Position numbers and translations under genes: made by a program. A DNA stretch of 64,000 nucleotides from contig NZ_JAQRMY010000002.1 in the NCBI RefSeq assembly GCF_028613635.1, positions 372,001-436,000 on the forward strand, given 5' to 3'. Under the pieces are notes generated by a model. It saw only the letters and a list, made by a program, of their open reading frames with translations. It did not search any database and was not told the DNA's origin. Origin of the DNA: Devosia sp. ZB163. GTDB lineage: Bacteria > Pseudomonadota > Alphaproteobacteria > Rhizobiales > Devosiaceae. Shown here in pieces: positions 44,238 to 51,396 of this stretch (positions within the stretch are counted from its first letter, which is position 1; each line of letters begins with the position of its first letter).

Positions 44238-44666
44238 ATGAAAGTCAGTGAGTGCATGAGTGACGGCGTCGAGATTTGCTCACCCGATGACACCATCCGC
44301 GACATTGCCCGCACCATGCGGGAGATCGATGTCGGCGCGATGCCGGTCGGCGAGGACGATCGCCTGGTCGGCATGATCACCGACCGCGACATCGCCATCC
44401 GCGCCATCGCCGAAGGGATGGGCCCCGAGACGCGCGTGCGCCAGGTCATGAGCCAGCATGTGCGCTGGTGCTACGAGGACGAGGAGATCGACGACGTCGC
44501 CGACCAGATGGCGGAATTCAAGGTCCGCCGCCTGCCGGTGCTCAACCGCGACAAGCGTCTGATCGGCGTGATCTCGCTGGGCGACGTATCCCTTGCCGAC
44601 GGCATGAGCAGCGGCCGCGCCCTGCACGAAATCTCCGAACCCGGCGGCATGCACAGCCAGCACTGA
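44238..44666 (+). CDS. CBS domain protein
   Basis: A 142-residue protein made of a tandem CBS pair: 'MKVSECMSDGVEICSPDDTIRDIARTMREIDVGAMPVGEDDRLVGMITDRDIAIRAIAEG' and 'RQVMSQHVRWCYEDEEIDDVADQMAEFKVRRLPVLNRDKRLIGVISLGDVSLAD'. Such stand-alone pairs bind adenine nucleotides and act as energy-state sensors, often stress-linked. GGGAGAG lies just upstream of the ATG. No operon partner; a GC hairpin follows at 44698-44718. Confidence 0.92.
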   Translation: MKVSECMSDGVEICSPDDTIRDIARTMREIDVGAMPVGEDDRLVGMITDRDIAIRAIAEGMGPETRVRQVMSQHVRWCYEDEEIDDVADQMAEFKVRRLPVLNRDKRLIGVISLGDVSLADGMSSGRALHEISEPGGMHSQH

Positions 44667-44697
44667 CGCCGCCAGCACGGCGCCAACGTGAGCGTCT

Positions 44698-44718
44698 CCC
44701 TCCCCCTTGCGGGGAGGG
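44698..44718 (+). terminator. GC hairpin after the CBS gene
   Basis: CCCTCCCC (44698-44705), loop CTTGC, GGGGAGGG (44711-44718): an 8-bp perfect stem 31 bases after the CBS stop, followed by GATAGGGGTGGGGG rather than T. It belongs to the same style of C/G-run palindromes found at 25930, 43111 and 46177. Confidence 0.35.
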
Positions 44719-44762
44719 GATAGGGGTGGGGGCCTGACGCCTCCGCGCTGAGAGTGCTGGCA

Positions 44763-44858
44763 TCAAATCTTCCAGGCCAGCGTCACCGCCCCCGTCATCG
44801 CCGCGAACACCGCCGAGAGCAGCGCCCAGAACAGCCAGCTGTCGAATGGCGAGGTCAT
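44763..44858 (-). CDS. Predicted 31-residue membrane protein
   Basis: MTSPFDSWLFWALLSAVFAA followed by MTGAVTLAWKI: one hydrophobic helix with a charged end. AGGAAGG lies at normal distance before ATG 44858 (an ATG two codons earlier is too close to it). The sequence resembles the first helix of EamA-type transporters ('WLLWALLSALFAALT'), so it could be a genuine small membrane protein or a remnant of such a gene. It sits between the CBS gene and the AraC gene, in the direction of the latter (29 bases after its stop). Confidence 0.45.
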   Translation of the reverse strand: MTSPFDSWLFWALLSAVFAAMTGAVTLAWKI

Positions 44859-44887
44859 GATCATCCTTCCTGTCTTGCGAGGAATGT

Positions 44888-45709
44888 CTATCGTGCGCGA
44901 AACGCCTTGGGCGCCGCGCCGGTCAGCTTCTCGAACGCATGGTTGAACGCCGCCTGGTCGAAATAGCCCAGCCGGTGCGCCAGCTCGGTCAGCGTCTCCG
45001 CTCCACCGGCGTTCAGCGCTTCCACCGCCTCGAGCATCCGGTAACGGTCGATCACCCATTTCGGCGATACGCCCACATACTCGTCTAACAGCCGCTGCAG
45101 CGTCCTGAGCCCCAGCCCGAATGCCGCGGCGAGCTCACCCGCCGACACCAGTTCGAGGTTCGCCTCGGCGAACTGCACGATCTGCCGCGCCAATCCGGCC
45201 TTCTCGTCCGGATCCGGCAATCGCGCCCGGATCACGTCCTCCAGCCGTTCTGCCATCCCCAGGGGATCGTTGAGCCCGGTGAACTCCTCCTGCAAGGCCG
45301 CCGAACTCCGCGCGAACACAGCTTCAACCGGCACAAAGGTATCGCTCAGCGCACTCACCGGCCGCCCGAAGAAGGGCCGGAACGCTCCGGGCCAGAACTT
45401 GGTCGCGAACACCCGGCCCGAGCCGTCGAGCACCGTCTCGAACACTCCGGTCGCTGCGCCGAAAATCCCGGTTTCGCCGCGCGAATCGACCACCAGGTGC
45501 TGGTTCGGGTGGCTCAGGTTGCGCTGCGGGTAGGGCGGCCGGTCGCCGAGGTCGTAGAGCACCATCCAGTGATGCTCGACCCAGTCCTTGAGGTCGTCGG
45601 ATGGCTCGAACCGCGTCAGCTCGAAATGCTCGAAGCTGGTCCGCTTGTGCAGCAGCCCGCGCGCCGGTTTCACCGCGTCATCGATCGGCCTCGGATCGCT
45701 CTGTCGCAT
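44888..45709 (-). CDS. AraC family transcriptional regulator with DUF6597-like sensor
   Basis: A 273-residue regulator. The N-terminal domain ('LTRFEPSDDLKDWVEHHWMVLYDLGDRPPYPQRNLSHPNQHLVVDSRGETGIFG' and 'FATKFWPGAFRPFFGRPVSALSDTFVPV') is the sensor found in many AraC proteins of this class. The C-terminal helix-turn-helix is 'ISAGELAAAFGLGLRTLQRLLDEYVGVSPKWVIDRYRMLEAVEAL' (from 'VSAGEL') and 'TLTELAHRLGYFDQAAFNHAFEKLTGAAPKAFRAR'. ATG 45709 (MRQSDPRP) is used. It is divergent from the DUF3224 gene 59 bases away, so it is a likely regulator of it. Confidence 0.88.
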   Translation of the reverse strand: MRQSDPRPIDDAVKPARGLLHKRTSFEHFELTRFEPSDDLKDWVEHHWMVLYDLGDRPPYPQRNLSHPNQHLVVDSRGETGIFGAATGVFETVLDGSGRVFATKFWPGAFRPFFGRPVSALSDTFVPVEAVFARSSAALQEEFTGLNDPLGMAERLEDVIRARLPDPDEKAGLARQIVQFAEANLELVSAGELAAAFGLGLRTLQRLLDEYVGVSPKWVIDRYRMLEAVEALNAGGAETLTELAHRLGYFDQAAFNHAFEKLTGAAPKAFRAR

Positions 45710-45768
45710 AACTACAATTCCCCGCGTCCGAGGGCGGCTAGCGTCCCTGTCCAAGCAAGGAGCAAACC

Positions 45769-46158
45769 ATGAAGACGGCCAAAGGCACGATTCTGCATAA
45801 CAACTGGGATGAGAAGCCCTATCACGAAGCCGCCCCGCTGAAATCGACCGAGGCCAGGATCGACATCGTCATGCACGGCGCCATCGAAGCCACCGGCCCC
45901 GGCCGCTACCTGATGCAATACCCCACGGCCGAAACCTGCCACTACTCGGGCTATCTGGTGCTGCAGGGCACGCTGGACGGTAAATCCGGCCAGTTCATCA
46001 TCTACGAAGTCGGCGACTGGACCAACGGCATCGCCGCCAGCAAATGGCAGATCGTCGAAGGCTCCGGCACCGGCGAGCTGAAGGGCATTACCGGTCAGGG
46101 CAGCTACTCAGCGCAGCACGACAAGACCGTGCACTACGAGCTGACCTACGAGCTCTGA
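45769..46158 (+). CDS. DUF3224 domain protein
   Basis: A 129-residue protein that matches the DUF3224 pattern: 'TAKGTILHNNWDEKPYHE', 'DIVMHGAIEATGPGRYLMQYP', 'YSGYLVLQGTLDGKSGQFIIYEVGDW', and the tail 'GITGQGSYSAQHDKTVHYELTYEL'. The fold is a small beta-barrel, allene-oxide-cyclase-like. Function unknown. Its expression is probably controlled by the divergent AraC gene. Confidence 0.88.
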   Translation: MKTAKGTILHNNWDEKPYHEAAPLKSTEARIDIVMHGAIEATGPGRYLMQYPTAETCHYSGYLVLQGTLDGKSGQFIIYEVGDWTNGIAASKWQIVEGSGTGELKGITGQGSYSAQHDKTVHYELTYEL

Positions 46159-46176
46159 CCACCGGCCTCTCGGACA

Positions 46177-46254
46177 TCTCCCCCCATGCGGGGGAGAAAG
46201 CGAAAACTCGGGCTTAGCCCTTCGCTAAGCCTTAGTTTTCGCCAGAGGGGGGAT
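46177..46254. repeat. Nested hairpin element
   Basis: TCTCCCCC/GGGGGAGA (46177-46197) is followed by a second structure, 46200-46242: outer arms GCGAAAACT and AGTTTTCGC, inner arms GGCTTAGC and GCTAAGCC, a CCTTC loop and two-base mismatches between. A G-run closes the element (46247-46252). It lies between the convergent DUF3224 and halogenase genes and could end both transcripts. Confidence 0.7.
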
Positions 46255-46255
46255 C

Positions 46256-46328
46256 GTTTGGGGCACTATCGAGCCACAGCCGCCTTTCTTCACCTCCCCC
46301 TTCATGGGGAGGCCGGGAGGGGCCGTCT
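46256..46328. repeat. Second copy of the 25.9-26.1 kb intergenic repeat (half element)
   Basis: The segment containing 'ATCGAGCCACAGCC', then 'CTTCACCTCCCCCTT' and 'GGGGAGGCCGGGAGGGGCCGT', matches 25983-26057 with few changes. Only the right half of the 26-kb element is present; the left arm is absent. It ends next to the halogenase stop. Confidence 0.75.
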
Positions 46329-46335
46329 CTATCGG

Positions 46336-47883
46336 TTATGTGCCGCCCATCCCCCGCACCACCTCCAGAAACTCCGCATGCCCCAGCGCCTTGTTGGCCG
46401 CCTGCTTGTATTCCTTCACCAGCCCGGCATGCGTCTCGCGCGCGAACTTCCTGAGCTTCGGATCCCGCGCCATCTCCGCCTTCGCCACCGCCGGATCGAG
46501 CAGCCCGAGCCCATCCAGCACCGGGTAATGCAGCTGTGTCTCCACATGCGGCAGCCCGAACAGGTAGTCGGCAAAATGCTCGCGCCGCGGCATCTCAGTT
46601 CTCCACCGCGTCAGGCGCTCCTTGGTCTCCGGGTGAATGCGGTGCGCCCGCACCTCGCGCCAGAACGGCGTATCGTCCCGTTCGGTCATGTAGTGCGTGT
46701 TGACGAAAGTGCGGAAGTCGTCGACCTGCCGCCCGACCCGCTTGTTGTAGTCGTCGCGAAGCGCCTGGGTCATCTTCCCGGGTTCGCGCAGGTACTGCCC
46801 GGCGAACATCATCATCTGCACGATCGTGCCGTGGATCGAGGTCGACTCCAGCGGCTCGAGGAAGCTCGAGCTCAGCCCCACCGCCACGACATTGTTGATC
46901 CACGCCTTCTCGAGCCGCCCGATCTTGAACTGGATGTCGCCACGCACCTCGATCTTGCGGCCGAGCACCCGCTCCACCTCGGCATGGGCTTCGTCCGGCG
47001 TCTGGAACTCGTCCGAATACACGTAACCGCAGCCATACCGATACTGCGTCGGGATCTGCCACATCCAGCCCGCTTCCTGCGCCCAGGCGCGGGTGTAGTT
47101 GGCGATCTCGGCGCCTTCCTCGACCGGCAACCAGAAGGGCAGGGCCCGGTTCACCGGCAGCTCATGCTGGTACGAAATCCATGGCGCCTGCATCTCGCCG
47201 ACGATCAGGCGCTTCCTGAACCCGGTCGCGTCGATAAAGAAATCGCCATCGAGCTTCTGCCCGTCCTCGAACACCAGCGCGGTGACATCCCCGGTCTCGC
47301 CGTTCCGCTCGACCCCGGTCAGCACGTTGTCGACGATCTCGACCCCTTGCGACTTCTCCTTGAGGAACTTGCCCACCAGCGACTGGTCGAAGTGGTAGGC
47401 CGGGAGGAACGGCCCCAGTGGGATCAGCGAGCCGTCCGCCTTCTTCGCCCACGGCGCCTTCTTCTGCTTCAGCAGCGGCCCGAACAGGTGCATGTCCTGC
47501 ACCGGCTCGTTCACCGACACCGCATAGACATTGAGATAGTCCGACGGCGCTCCCGGCGGCGGCCGCACTACCGCGTGCGGGTCATCGATCGGCCCGTAGT
47601 AGGTGTAACCCTTGCGCCGCCAATCCTCGTGCCGGATGCCGAGCTTGTAGGTCGCCTCGGTCTTGCGGAAGAACTCGAAGATATCGATGCCGAAATGCGT
47701 GAGGAATACGTGGAAGGCCGCGGTCGTCGCCTCACCCACCCCCACCGTCGGGATATTCGAGGACTCTACCACGCTCAGCTTCGCATCGAGCTTCAGCCGC
47801 TTGATCGAGTCCTGGATGATGAACGCCGCGATCCACCCCGCCGTGCCGCCGCCCACGATAACGAAATGCGGTTGCCCCGCCAT
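46336..47883 (-). CDS. Flavin-dependent tryptophan-halogenase family protein
   Basis: A 515-residue FAD enzyme. 'VIVGGGTAGW' (GGGTAGW at 11-17) binds FAD, Lys80 in 'TEATYKLGIRHEDW' is in the position of the lysine that forms the chloramine or directs HOCl in PrnA/RebH, and the diagnostic W-x-W-x-I-P is present as Trp273-Met-Trp275-Gln-Ile-Pro278. 'VGLSSSFLEPLESTSIHGTIVQMMMF' is a further hallmark. Together with FADH2 from a partner reductase it would halogenate an aromatic or other electron-rich substrate. No natural-product cluster or flavin reductase is adjacent. Substrate unknown. Confidence 0.92.
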   Translation of the reverse strand: MAGQPHFVIVGGGTAGWIAAFIIQDSIKRLKLDAKLSVVESSNIPTVGVGEATTAAFHVFLTHFGIDIFEFFRKTEATYKLGIRHEDWRRKGYTYYGPIDDPHAVVRPPPGAPSDYLNVYAVSVNEPVQDMHLFGPLLKQKKAPWAKKADGSLIPLGPFLPAYHFDQSLVGKFLKEKSQGVEIVDNVLTGVERNGETGDVTALVFEDGQKLDGDFFIDATGFRKRLIVGEMQAPWISYQHELPVNRALPFWLPVEEGAEIANYTRAWAQEAGWMWQIPTQYRYGCGYVYSDEFQTPDEAHAEVERVLGRKIEVRGDIQFKIGRLEKAWINNVVAVGLSSSFLEPLESTSIHGTIVQMMMFAGQYLREPGKMTQALRDDYNKRVGRQVDDFRTFVNTHYMTERDDTPFWREVRAHRIHPETKERLTRWRTEMPRREHFADYLFGLPHVETQLHYPVLDGLGLLDPAVAKAEMARDPKLRKFARETHAGLVKEYKQAANKALGHAEFLEVVRGMGGT

Positions 47884-48103
47884 GTTGTAGTCCTCCCTCC
47901 GGGGAGGAAACGCGATGTGGGGCAGGGCGGCAAGAGGCGAACGACGACGGAAAGTCCGGAAAGCTAAGGCAGTTCAGAATCTTGGGCTGACACCGGCTGT
48001 CACAGGGGGCCATCCCTCAGCCGGCGCCAGCGGCGACATGGATCCCTGCCTTCGCAGGGATGACACCCCGTGTGTTGAGCAACCTGCGGGGCGCCTCCAG
48101 CCC

Positions 48104-48925
48104 TCACACCCTGTACACCCGCTCCGCATTCCGCCAGAACAGCCCTTCCTGCTCCGCCTCGCTCGCCCCGCTGACGATCTCGCGGCTGGCGTTCACCCAC
48201 TTGGTCAGATTCGCGAACAGCGTGACGACGGGGTGGTCGCTGCCCCACACCACGCGATCCCAGCCGAACGTTTCGATGACGAACTCGACATAGGGCCGGA
48301 TCGTATCCACCGTCCATGTCTCGTCGACATTGGCGAGGATGCCCGACACCTTGCACACCACGTTCGGCAGCTCAGCCACGCGCTCCATGCGCGTCGTCCA
48401 GTTCTCCCACTCGCCGTCGGCGATCTTGGGGTTGCCGCAGTGGTCGAGTACGAACTGCGTCTGCGGGCACGCCGCAATCAGCGGCGGCGCCAGCATCAGT
48501 TCGTGCGATTTCACGCAGATGTCGAAGGTCATCCCGTAACGCGGCAGCAACCGGATGTTGTCGATGAACGTCGCCGTTTGGCTCAGTTCCGCCGGCTGCC
48601 CCTGCAGCAACCGCCGGATGCCCTTCACCTTGCCCAGCGCCTTCATTTTCTCCAGGTGCGCCTCGAAACCCGAGTGCTCCGGCCGCCCGCTGGCGATCGC
48701 CCCGACCACGCGGTCGAGCCCGAGCACGAACTCGCTCTCCGCCTCGATCTCGGGCTCGGTGACGTCCACCTCCATGTGCAGCGCCGACTCGATGCCGAGC
48801 GGCAGCGCCTCAGCCCAGTAGCTCTCCACGTGCCATGGCTTGTTGATCGCCGGTGCGCCGGCGAGCCACGGATAGGAGAACCTGTCGGGATAGATCAGAT
48901 GCAGGTGCGTATCGAGAATGCGCAT
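48104..48925 (-). CDS. Amidohydrolase family protein (lactonase-like)
   Basis: A 273-residue TIM-barrel hydrolase of the amidohydrolase-2 type. 'MRILDTHLHLIYPDRFSYPWLAGAPAINKPW' has the first metal-binding His-x-His (THLHL), 'FVLDHCGNPKIADG' supplies another His, and 'VVWGSDHPV' the catalytic Asp. The layout resembles L-fuconolactonase and 2-pyrone-4,6-dicarboxylate lactonase. It follows the oxidoreductase gene on the same strand by about 80 bases, consistent with oxidation of a sugar to a lactone by the first enzyme and hydrolysis by this one. Confidence 0.87.
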   Translation of the reverse strand: MRILDTHLHLIYPDRFSYPWLAGAPAINKPWHVESYWAEALPLGIESALHMEVDVTEPEIEAESEFVLGLDRVVGAIASGRPEHSGFEAHLEKMKALGKVKGIRRLLQGQPAELSQTATFIDNIRLLPRYGMTFDICVKSHELMLAPPLIAACPQTQFVLDHCGNPKIADGEWENWTTRMERVAELPNVVCKVSGILANVDETWTVDTIRPYVEFVIETFGWDRVVWGSDHPVVTLFANLTKWVNASREIVSGASEAEQEGLFWRNAERVYRV

Positions 48926-49002
48926 GAAATCAGCCGGTTGCGGTGCAAATCGGCTGACATGTTAGCGACTCGTGACGTCGGCGGCGAGAGGCCTGTGTCC
49001 CG

Positions 49003-50052
49003 TTACAGCCGCACCACCTGGCCGGTCCGCACGCTTTCGTCGGCGGCGAGACAGATCCTCAGCGACTGCACCGCGTCCTGCATGTGCCGCGTCAGGTCGA
49101 TATCCTCGGTGATCGTCCGGTACACATAGTCCTGTTCGCGCGCGCAGAGCGCATCGTGTCCCGGCTCGCCGGCCATCGAGATGTACTCGTCGGCCCGCGC
49201 GAACATGCCGTCCGGCCCCACCTCCGCGCGGTGCACCTTGATCTGGTCGGTGCGCGTATGCGTGTCGAGGTCTGCCGACTTCGCGCCCGGCTCCATCACG
49301 ATCGACACCGAGCCCTTCGGCGTCATCACGTCCTTGATGAAGAACGCCGTATCCGAGACCATCGGCCCCCAGGCCGACTCGTACCAACCGCGCGAGCCAT
49401 CATCGAACAACACCTGCAGCGCGCCGTAATTGTACATGTCCGGCGCGATCTCATCCGACAGCCGCACCCCCATGCCGCGTACTTCCACGGGCCTGGCATC
49501 GGTGATCTGGCACATCACGTCGACATAGTGGACGCCACAGTCGACGATCGGCGACGTCGTCTCCATCAGCCGCTTGTGGGTTTGCCACGCAGCCCCGTCC
49601 GATTGCTGGTTGAGGTTGAGCCGGAAAGCGTACGGCCCCCCGAGCTTCCGTGCTTCCTCGATGAACCGTATCCAGCTCGGGTGGTGCCTCAGGATGTAGC
49701 CGACAACGAGCTTCCGCCCGTTGGCCTTGGCTGCAGCGACCACCCGCTCAGCGTCGGCCACTGTGGTCGCCAGTGGCTTCTCGATGAAGACGTGCGCACC
49801 CTGTTCGAGCGCCATCACGGCATAGTCGGCGTGGCTGTCCGAATAGGTGTTGATGGACACGAGGTCCGGCCTCAGTTCGCGCAGCGCCCCTTCGTAGTCC
49901 GGCCGGATCGCGTAACCAGCGAGTTCCTCATGCAGCCGCGGCTGGCTCCGGTTGACCAGCCCCACGATCTCGAATCCGGGGTGGCGGTGATAGGCCAGCG
50001 CGTGGCTCCGCCCCATATTGCCGAGCCCGGCTACAAGTACACGCACGGTCAT
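49003..50052 (-). CDS. Gfo/Idh/MocA family oxidoreductase
   Basis: A 349-residue NAD(P)-dependent dehydrogenase. 'VLVAGLGNMGRSHALAYHRHPGFEIVGLVNRS' is the Rossmann start, 'HVFIEKPLATTVADAERVV' the EKP motif and 'DCGVHYVDVMCQIT' includes the conserved catalytic His of this family. A domain swap is not visible; length is normal. It probably oxidises a sugar or sugar alcohol as the partner of the downstream lactonase-like protein. The ATG lies one base after the TGA of a truncated permease remnant, which points to a lost transporter in the original operon. Confidence 0.92.
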   Translation of the reverse strand: MTVRVLVAGLGNMGRSHALAYHRHPGFEIVGLVNRSQPRLHEELAGYAIRPDYEGALRELRPDLVSINTYSDSHADYAVMALEQGAHVFIEKPLATTVADAERVVAAAKANGRKLVVGYILRHHPSWIRFIEEARKLGGPYAFRLNLNQQSDGAAWQTHKRLMETTSPIVDCGVHYVDVMCQITDARPVEVRGMGVRLSDEIAPDMYNYGALQVLFDDGSRGWYESAWGPMVSDTAFFIKDVMTPKGSVSIVMEPGAKSADLDTHTRTDQIKVHRAEVGPDGMFARADEYISMAGEPGHDALCAREQDYVYRTITEDIDLTRHMQDAVQSLRICLAADESVRTGQVVRL

Positions 50053-50053
50053 T

Positions 50054-50155
50054 TCATAGCCCCCGAGATATGCGGCGGATCAATTGCCGCGCGAAGAAGA
50101 GATAGAGCACGAGCACCGGCAGGATCGCCAGCGCCAGGGCGAAGGGAAGCCGTTC
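50054..50155 (-). pseudogene. C-terminal remnant of a MalG-type sugar permease
   Basis: The minus strand reads ERLPFALALAILPVLVLYLF followed by FARQLIRRISRGL and TGA. This is the typical last helix and tail of MalG-family permeases ('ILPVLVLYLFFARQLIRGIS'). No permease-like sequence continues upstream in any frame, so only about 33 codons survive. The TGA is one base before the ATG of the oxidoreductase, a normal operon junction. The break is near 50155-50160. Confidence 0.7.
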
Positions 50156-50634
50156 CGATCTGTCTGGAACTGCCGATGATCTGCCGGAGCGCTACTCGGG
50201 CGGCGTATGAGAACAGGGACACGGGCGCTTTCCCTGTAGGTGGCGCCCAAACCGCCCCGCTCGAATAGCCGGATACACAGATGTTGAGTTCATCGCGACC
50301 CTCAGGCTCGCCACGCCGAACCGCGGGGCTTGTGTCCTGCTCGCATTCCGTCGTCGATGGGGGTAAGCCATGGGCTGTCATTGCGCTTCCCTCGATAGCA
50401 GCTAATGCCAAAAAAATACCACTTGTCCAGATATCGGCGACGAAATTGTCAGCACCGGTCTGAAGCATGTCTGCTAGCCCCGACAATTCGTTGGGATTTG
50501 TGCGATTTGATGCCGGTTGGGGACTTTACCCTTGGTCAATGGTCTTTTATTGGTATTATGTCAGTGGAGGGGCTGCGCACGCCACCAGTTTGATCTCATC
50601 CGCAGGCGCCGCATGACCACATCGCAGGTTATCA
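50156..50634. other. 479-base region without an intact gene; break point and nagR promoter
   Basis: An open minus-strand frame (50049-50486, 145 codons) crosses the permease remnant in the wrong frame and has no protein-like features overall. GC content falls between about 50400 and 50560. The right end holds a good plus-strand promoter for the amino-sugar operon. I see no transposase, inverted repeats or tRNA that would explain the break. Confidence 0.5.
50532..50559 (+). promoter_or_regulatory. Candidate promoter of the nagR-type operon
   Basis: TTGGTC at 50532-50537 (-35), 16-base spacer, TATTAT at 50554-50559 (-10). TTGGTC and TTGGTA (50550-50555) may be half-sites for the GntR/HutC regulator encoded first in the operon; NagR-type operators contain TGGT/ACCA elements. 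The regulator's own site is thus expected here, but a full palindrome is not seen. Confidence 0.45.
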
Positions 50635-51396
50635 ATGGCTGATGCACCAGGCACACTCTTCGGCTCCGAGGCCGTCATCCTCCCCCAGGGCGGCCCGCTC
50701 TACCTCCAGCTCAAGCGCTGGATCGAGAATGCCGTCGCTCGCGGGGTGATCCAGCCCGGCGATGCCCTGCCGTCGGAACGCGACCTTGCCACCAAGGTCG
50801 ATGTTTCGCGCGTAACGGTCCGCAAGGCCGTCCAGCATCTGGTCCGGGACGGCATCCTGGTGCAGCGCCATGGCTCGGGAACCTTCGTCGCCCCGCACCA
50901 GAGCCGCGTTGAACAGTCGCTGAGCCAGCTCACCTCATTCACCGAGGATATGGCCCGCCGCGGCATGGCCGTCCGCTCGATCTGGCTCGATCGGGGCATC
51001 TACGCTCCCTCACCCGAGGAGACGATGATTCTGGGCCTTTCGCCCGGCGAAGGGGTGGCGCGCGTCGCCCGCCTGCGCCTTTCCGGTGATATGCCGCTCG
51101 CCATAGAACGCGCAGCGCTTTCATCGCTGACGCTGCCCGATCCGGCATCGGTCGGCGCCTCGCTCTACGCCCACCTCGAGAAGACCGGCAATCGCCCGGT
51201 TCGCGCCATACAGCGTATCCGCGCCGCCAATCTCGGGGAGGACGATGCTCGGCTGCTGGAGATCTCAGCCGGCGCCGCCGCGCTCCATGTCGAGCGCATA
51301 GCCTATCTGCCGTCGGGGAAGGTTGTAGAATTCACCCGTTCGGTCTACCGCGGCGACACCTATGACTTCGTCGCCGAAATGAGAGTTGGAAAGTAA
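50635..51396 (+). CDS. GntR family transcriptional regulator, HutC/NagR subfamily
   Basis: A 253-residue regulator. Winged helix: 'QLKRWIENAVARGVIQPGDALPSERDLATKVDVSRVTVRKAVQHLVRDGILVQRHGSGTFVA'. UTRA ligand domain follows ('SWLSQL...' type: 'EQSLSQLTSFTEDMARRGMAVRSIWLDRGIYAPSPEET') and 'VEFTRSVYRGDTYDFVAEM' at the end. Such proteins sense glucosamine-6-phosphate or GlcNAc-6-phosphate; this role is supported by the next two genes. Its TAA is followed directly by the GTG of the SIS gene. Confidence 0.92.
   Translation: MADAPGTLFGSEAVILPQGGPLYLQLKRWIENAVARGVIQPGDALPSERDLATKVDVSRVTVRKAVQHLVRDGILVQRHGSGTFVAPHQSRVEQSLSQLTSFTEDMARRGMAVRSIWLDRGIYAPSPEETMILGLSPGEGVARVARLRLSGDMPLAIERAALSSLTLPDPASVGASLYAHLEKTGNRPVRAIQRIRAANLGEDDARLLEISAGAAALHVERIAYLPSGKVVEFTRSVYRGDTYDFVAEMRVGK

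Noticed and set aside
46186-47967. 593-codon plus-strand frame opposite the halogenase
   Set aside because: Shadow of the halogenase gene; its His/Arg/Leu-rich composition and lack of motifs show it is not coding.
50049-50486. 145-codon minus-strand frame, start 'MSGLADMLQTGADNFVADIWTSG', slightly like the end of a taurine/nitrate-type permease
   Set aside because: The similarity is short and weak, and the frame later crosses the MalG-type remnant in the wrong frame. Not enough to call a gene or second remnant.
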